Of a stretch of 8,364 nucleotides of DNA, positions 5,122-8,364 are shown in pieces (the stretch's first letter is position 1; each line of letters begins with the position of its first letter). This DNA comes from JBCCZC01 sp039188505 (GTDB lineage: Bacteria > Pseudomonadota > Gammaproteobacteria > Xanthomonadales > SZUA-38), in NCBI GenBank assembly GCA_039188505.1, contig JBCCZC010000246.1, forward strand, positions 1 through 8,364, written 5' to 3'. Position numbers and translations under genes: made by a program. The notes beneath the pieces were generated by a model. It ran no database searches. It had not been told where the DNA came from and saw only the letters and a list, made by a program, of their open reading frames with translations.

Positions 5122-7673
5122 AGGCGACTGTCCGTGTCGGGGACCGGCGTCGGCGACAGGATCTCGCCGAAGAACAGCGCGTTGAGGAAGAGCTTGTTGG
5201 TGCCGAACCAGAAGCCGCGGAAGTTCGGGTTGTCCGCGAAGCGGATCACGGCGCCGCCGCCCACGCGCTGCGCGATGATCGCGGCCGAACCGGCGAGCTG
5301 GTCGCGGCGTTCGTCGCCGATATAGCCGGCAACGAGCGGGTCATCGGTGTAGCGAAGCGGCGTCTCGTAGGGGTTTTTCGAGGGTTCGAGGAAGAGCGTG
5401 CCGTTGCGGAACAGCACCATCTCATCTTCCCGATAGCCGTAGGCCAAGGGGTGCGTTGTGTCGACGGTCGCGCGAACGAGGGCACCACCGATGACCGTCT
5501 TGCTGAAATCGTCGCTGAAGTCACCGTACGCGCGCGGCGCCATCGGCTCGTCGTCGCCATTCCCCTTGCTTTCGTTGCTCGCGACGAAGCCCTTCTCGGT
5601 TGCCCATTCGCTTCCGCTCTTCGTCGTGATCAGGACGCCGCCGCCACGGACCCAGGCCTTGATCCGCTCGACGACGTCGTCCGACCAGCGCGAATAGCTG
5701 CCGCGCACCAGGATCAGGTGCGTATAGTCGTCGAGATCGACGCGTGGCAGCCGGGTCGTGTCCACCATGACCGGCGCCAGGCCGACGCGGGTGTCGAGGA
5801 GGTGCCAGACCTCGCCGGCGTCGGGCGGGAACACCCCGTCGCCGGTGACGAGGATCGGATTGACCCGTTCCAGGACCCGAAAGCTGCCCGAGCCAAGATC
5901 GATTCCGCTCGGCGTCAGACCCGTATCGGCGGCCCAGACGCGGATGCCGTCCTCGTTGGCAATGGTGGCGAGAATCGCCTCCAGCTCCGGTCGGTCATTG
6001 CGGGCAATGCCGCGCGCGACGAGCAGCGTACCGCGGTAGAACTCGCGGGCGTTGCCCTCGACGATCGCGGTGAACGGACTGGTCGCCACCCGAACCTGGA
6101 TCCCGGACTGTTGGAGGCGCGCGAGCGCCTTCGGAGCGAGGTAGTGATCCCACTCGATGAGATAGGCATACGCGCCCTGGCGCGGCGCCGGCATTGCCAG
6201 GTCTAGGTCGCTTTCCGTGATCGCCTCGCCGGCAGCGCGGCCCAGGCGACGAACCTCACCGAACGGCAGGTCGAAGGCGTGGGGCATGGTCCATGCCGAT
6301 ACGTCGTAGAAGGTGCTGTCCTCGAAGGACGTCCGCGTTTCGAACATTGCCTGGATCAGGGTGGTCTGCGGCTGGTCGACAGGCACGATGAATGCCTCAC
6401 CGGGTTCGTAGCTGCGCCCGTCGACGGAGACCGTCTCGGTGAGCTCGCGCACCTCGATGCGATGCTGAAGAAAGATGTCAGCGAGCGCTCGCGTCCGATA
6501 CGGGGCGAGGCCAGCGCCGAAGACCCACGCCTCGATCCCCGAATCCTTCGCACGCTCGGAGGCGCCGGTGACCCAGTCGCGCTGGAATTGCCGGAGTTCC
6601 GTACCCAGGGCAACCGCTCCCTCGACCGTCGAGAGCGACGTCAGGAACTGGTTGCGCACGGCCCACGCGAAATCCATCGTGCCGTTGCGGGACTGCCGCA
6701 GGTGGCCGCGGACGCTCGCCTGTTCGAAGAGGATGCCGACCGAGCCCTGGGCGTCCGGGTAGGTCGAGCCCTTGCCGTAGTAGAAGTCGTCGAAGACCTC
6801 CTCGGAGAAGTAGAGCTGGTTGACCTCGTCCAGCGCTCTGGCATGAAACTTCGCGATGCCTGTCGTGAGCTCCACGTTGCGCGTCGGGGTTAGCGGGTTC
6901 TTGCGTTCCGGCACGCCCGGCTGAAAGAAGTAGGTCGAATTGCTGCCCATCTCGTGGAAGTCCGCGAAGACGTGCGGGCGCCAGTCCTGGAACGCGCGCA
7001 CACGGTTGCGGGACTCCTCGTGGACGACCGGCAGCCAGTCGCGGTTCAGGTCGAACCAGTAGTGATTGAAACGGCCGCCGGGCCAGCCCTCGTTGTGCTC
7101 GCGATTGACGGGGTCGGCCATCGGCGAGTAGCCCTTGTGGGTATTCACCCAGTGCGCGAAGCGCCCCATGCCGTCGGGGTTCATGGCCGGTTCGATGAGA
7201 ACGATCGCGTTCCGAAGCCAGCTCTCGGCGCTCTCGGCTGCGGCGAAATGGTAGGCGGCAAGCGGGCTCGAGTTCGACGCGCTGGGCTCGTTGCCGTGAA
7301 TGCCATAGCCCAACCAGACGATCACGGGGCCGCGCTGGTCGCTCTCCCCGTGCAGGTAGGCGATGTGGTTCTCGCGGATCTCATCGATGCGCGCGATGTT
7401 GTCCGGGTGGGAGACGACGAGCAGCGTCTGCTCCCGGAACTCGTGGGTGCGGCCCGTCGACAGCAGCAGGGCGCGATCCGAACTGTCCGCCAGCGCGCGC
7501 ATGTAGGCCACGATCTGGTCGTGCCGGAGGTGCCGCTCGGCCATCTCGTGCGGCAGGAAGTCCTCGGGCGCGACGACGTTCGGATCGTAGGTGGCGTCCG
7601 AAACGAGATCTTCGGCCGTCAGGGCGTGAGCGCTGCTCACGAGCAGGAGGGACAGGGCGAGCAGGGCGCGCAT
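5118..7673 (-). CDS. Secreted M14-family zinc carboxypeptidase with C-terminal amidotransferase-like domain
   Basis: Predicted exported zinc metallopeptidase of 851 residues. It starts with a short signal peptide ('MRALLALSLLLVSSAHA', likely cut after residue 17). The M14 domain spans roughly 45-345. Zinc ligands are His126 and Glu129 in 'GYGIHGNEPS' and His240 in 'FADFHEMGS'. 'PAMNPDG' (162-168) and the substrate-binding Asn210-Arg211 in 'FDLNRDW' are present, and the likely catalytic glutamate is Glu317 in 'GSVGILFEQAS'. A middle region follows, with 'EAFIVPVDQPQTTLIQAMFE' (426-445). A class I glutamine-amidotransferase-like fold around 600-840 contains 'DYTHLILVRGSYSRW' and 'IKAWVRGGGVLITTKSGSEW'. 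This long architecture is known in bacterial M14 proteins; the peptide substrate is unknown. Start choice: ATG 7673 has GAGAG 7 bases upstream, while ATG 7679 (two residues longer) has it 1 base away. Open frame further upstream is spacer. It is the first gene of a pair with tesB and is divergent from a DUF5916-like gene. Confidence 0.9.
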   Translation of the reverse strand: MRALLALSLLLVSSAHALTAEDLVSDATYDPNVVAPEDFLPHEMAERHLRHDQIVAYMRALADSSDRALLLSTGRTHEFREQTLLVVSHPDNIARIDEIRENHIAYLHGESDQRGPVIVWLGYGIHGNEPSASNSSPLAAYHFAAAESAESWLRNAIVLIEPAMNPDGMGRFAHWVNTHKGYSPMADPVNREHNEGWPGGRFNHYWFDLNRDWLPVVHEESRNRVRAFQDWRPHVFADFHEMGSNSTYFFQPGVPERKNPLTPTRNVELTTGIAKFHARALDEVNQLYFSEEVFDDFYYGKGSTYPDAQGSVGILFEQASVRGHLRQSRNGTMDFAWAVRNQFLTSLSTVEGAVALGTELRQFQRDWVTGASERAKDSGIEAWVFGAGLAPYRTRALADIFLQHRIEVRELTETVSVDGRSYEPGEAFIVPVDQPQTTLIQAMFETRTSFEDSTFYDVSAWTMPHAFDLPFGEVRRLGRAAGEAITESDLDLAMPAPRQGAYAYLIEWDHYLAPKALARLQQSGIQVRVATSPFTAIVEGNAREFYRGTLLVARGIARNDRPELEAILATIANEDGIRVWAADTGLTPSGIDLGSGSFRVLERVNPILVTGDGVFPPDAGEVWHLLDTRVGLAPVMVDTTRLPRVDLDDYTHLILVRGSYSRWSDDVVERIKAWVRGGGVLITTKSGSEWATEKGFVASNESKGNGDDEPMAPRAYGDFSDDFSKTVIGGALVRATVDTTHPLAYGYREDEMVLFRNGTLFLEPSKNPYETPLRYTDDPLVAGYIGDERRDQLAGSAAIIAQRVGGGAVIRFADNPNFRGFWFGTNKLFLNALFFGEILSPTPVPDTDSRL

Positions 7674-7680
7674 GGGCATT

Positions 7681-7685
7681 CTCTC
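7681..7685 (-). promoter_or_regulatory. Ribosome-binding site of the M14 gene
   Basis: GAGAG on the minus strand, 7 bases from ATG 7673-7671 but only 1 base from the alternative ATG 7679-7677. It therefore favours the start 'MRALL' over 'MPMRALL'. Confidence 0.45.
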
Positions 7686-7704
7686 GTTTATTGTTCTGCA
7701 ACCC

Positions 7705-7732
7705 GCCATCACACGGCAAGCGGTGTGACGGC
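7705..7732. promoter_or_regulatory. 28-base interrupted palindrome upstream of the M14 gene, candidate operator
   Basis: GCC-n-TCACAC-n-GC-nn-GC-n-GTGTGA-n-GGC is symmetric over 28 bases (core 7709-7728). Its inner edge is 32 bases from the peptidase start codon, where a repressor site or 5' leader structure would be expected. The half-sites are the inverse arrangement of the CRP consensus (TGTGA-N6-TCACA), so it is not a CRP site. No known regulator is recognised. Confidence 0.35.
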
Positions 7733-8061
7733 ATGGTGGGCGTGCGATCGTACCGCGCTTCGACGCCGCGATCACGGCCCGCCATGACCAACGGCCGATA
7801 CCGGGTGAGCGCGCATGCGGCACCATGGCGGGTGGTCGTCATGTAACGCTTTGGCGCGAACTTGCGTCCCATAAGCGTGCCCGGGAAAAAGAGCTGCCGC
7901 GACAACTGAAGCTGGGGGGCAGCACCGGGTGGTGCTTCGAGGACAATGGCCATCGCGATTCGACGAGAATCAGAGCCCGACGCCGCCGAACAGGCGGCTT
8001 CGCAGCAGGTCAGCTTGTACCGGGCACGCTTCTCGATTGCGACGACACGAAACGGCGGACC
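7733..8061. other. Divergent intergenic region between the M14 and DUF5916-like genes
   Basis: Part of the 388-base spacer between the two divergent genes. It should carry both promoters, but I find no convincing -35/-10 pair on either strand. Three short hairpins follow one another toward the plus-strand gene: AGCACC/GGTGCT (7921-7936), GATTC/GAATC (7957-7971) and GCCGCC/GGCGGC (7982-7998). The plus frame of the downstream gene is open from 7729, with an ATG at 7825, but its translation is arginine-rich and not domain-like, so it is treated as non-coding. Confidence 0.45.
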
Positions 8062-8364
8062 ATGGTCACTACACTTCTCATCGCAGCAACGCTCGGCCTG
8101 ACCGCACCGCGGGTGCCCAACTTCGCGGCCGATATCTCGATCGACGGCCACCTTGACGAAGCCGCCTGGTCCGAGGCACTCACGGTGCCGCTCACCTTCG
8201 AAACCCGTCCCGGGGAGAACATCGACCCGCCGGTCGAAACCGAGGTCTTGCTCATCGACACGGGCACCTCGCTGCTCGTCGGCTTCCAGGCGCGGGATCC
8301 CGACCCGGAAGCGATTCGCGCCTTCTTCCGTGATCGCGATGCCGCCTATCGCGACGACATGGTG
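8062..8364 (+). CDS. CBM9/DUF5916-like exported protein, 3' end cut by window edge
   Basis: Only the first 101 codons are visible; the frame is open at the window end. Residues 1-23 ('MVTTLLIAATLGLTAP' then 'RVPNFAA') look like a short export signal. Next comes the start of a carbohydrate-binding family 9-like beta-sandwich, with 'ISIDGHLDEAAWSEA' (25-39) and 'ETEVLLIDTGTSLLVGFQAR' (59-78), then 'DPDPEAIRAFFRDRD' (79-93) and 'YRDDMV' at the end. In this family the motif I-DG-LDE-AW is followed by TEV-vlyDd--LYvgf-a-D-dP. Such N-termini are typical of DUF5916 proteins, which are about 700 or more residues long with a C-terminal domain thought to be beta-barrel-like. That part is outside the window, so DUF5916 is inferred. 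Start choice: ATG 8062 precedes the signal peptide; GGCGGA just upstream is a poor, close ribosome-binding site. ATG 7825 is the only in-frame alternative. It is divergent from the M14 gene, so shared regulation is possible. Confidence 0.8.
   Translation, partial: MVTTLLIAATLGLTAPRVPNFAADISIDGHLDEAAWSEALTVPLTFETRPGENIDPPVETEVLLIDTGTSLLVGFQARDPDPEAIRAFFRDRDAAYRDDMV

Noticed and set aside
4414..5325. Long open frame on the plus strand, 303 codons, opposite tesB and the peptidase end
   Set aside because: It is antisense to two clear family members, has no domain-like sequence, and is explained by high GC codon structure on the opposite strand.
5451..7787. Several long plus-strand open frames opposite the M14 gene
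   Set aside because: The minus strand encodes an intact M14 peptidase with all motifs. The antisense translations are Arg/Val/Ala-rich, with no recognisable features.
7674..7826. N-terminal extension of the M14 protein to an upstream start
   Set aside because: It would place about 50 non-hydrophobic residues before the signal peptide. The ribosome-binding site sits right before ATG 7673.

Overview
The window is GC-rich chromosomal DNA with tightly packed genes. It probably comes from a gammaproteobacterium. UbiK points to Proteobacteria. Together with a TesB thioesterase, a secreted M14 carboxypeptidase and a CBM9/DUF5916-type protein, it suggests a marine or soil lineage near Xanthomonadales or Wenzhouxiangellaceae. 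The family-level placement is a guess from gene content.

Layout from left to right. (1) An ankyrin-repeat protein on the plus strand, cut by the left edge and visibly less GC-rich than the rest. (2) A minus-strand pair read from right to left: a TauD/TfdA-type Fe(II)/2-oxoglutarate dioxygenase, then a patatin-like phospholipase whose conserved N-terminus has no ATG, GTG or TTG start. (3) A plus-strand tRNA-Ser(CGA) with a clear sigma70-type promoter and a strong 3' hairpin. It is followed by about 300 bases without a gene that contain a second copy of the last bases of the tRNA. (4) ubiK (minus) and a DUF1428/YbaA-like gene (plus), transcribed divergently. (5) A minus-strand pair, a large secreted M14 zinc carboxypeptidase and tesB, overlapping by GTGA. 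(6) A 388-base divergent region with a palindrome upstream of the M14 gene. (7) The first 101 codons of a CBM9/DUF5916-like exported protein on the plus strand, cut by the right edge.

Functionally this is mostly housekeeping and lipid/peptide metabolism: tRNA, ubiquinone assembly factor, acyl-CoA thioesterase, lipid acyl hydrolase, small-molecule hydroxylase and envelope/periplasmic hydrolase. The two minus-strand pairs look like operons by spacing, but no single pathway links all genes. I see no transposase, integrase, CRISPR array, toxin-antitoxin pair or defence cassette, and no strong case for a new multi-gene system. The points most worth a second look are the start of the patatin gene, the tRNA 3'-end repeat, the peptidase-thioesterase overlap and the palindrome upstream of the peptidase.
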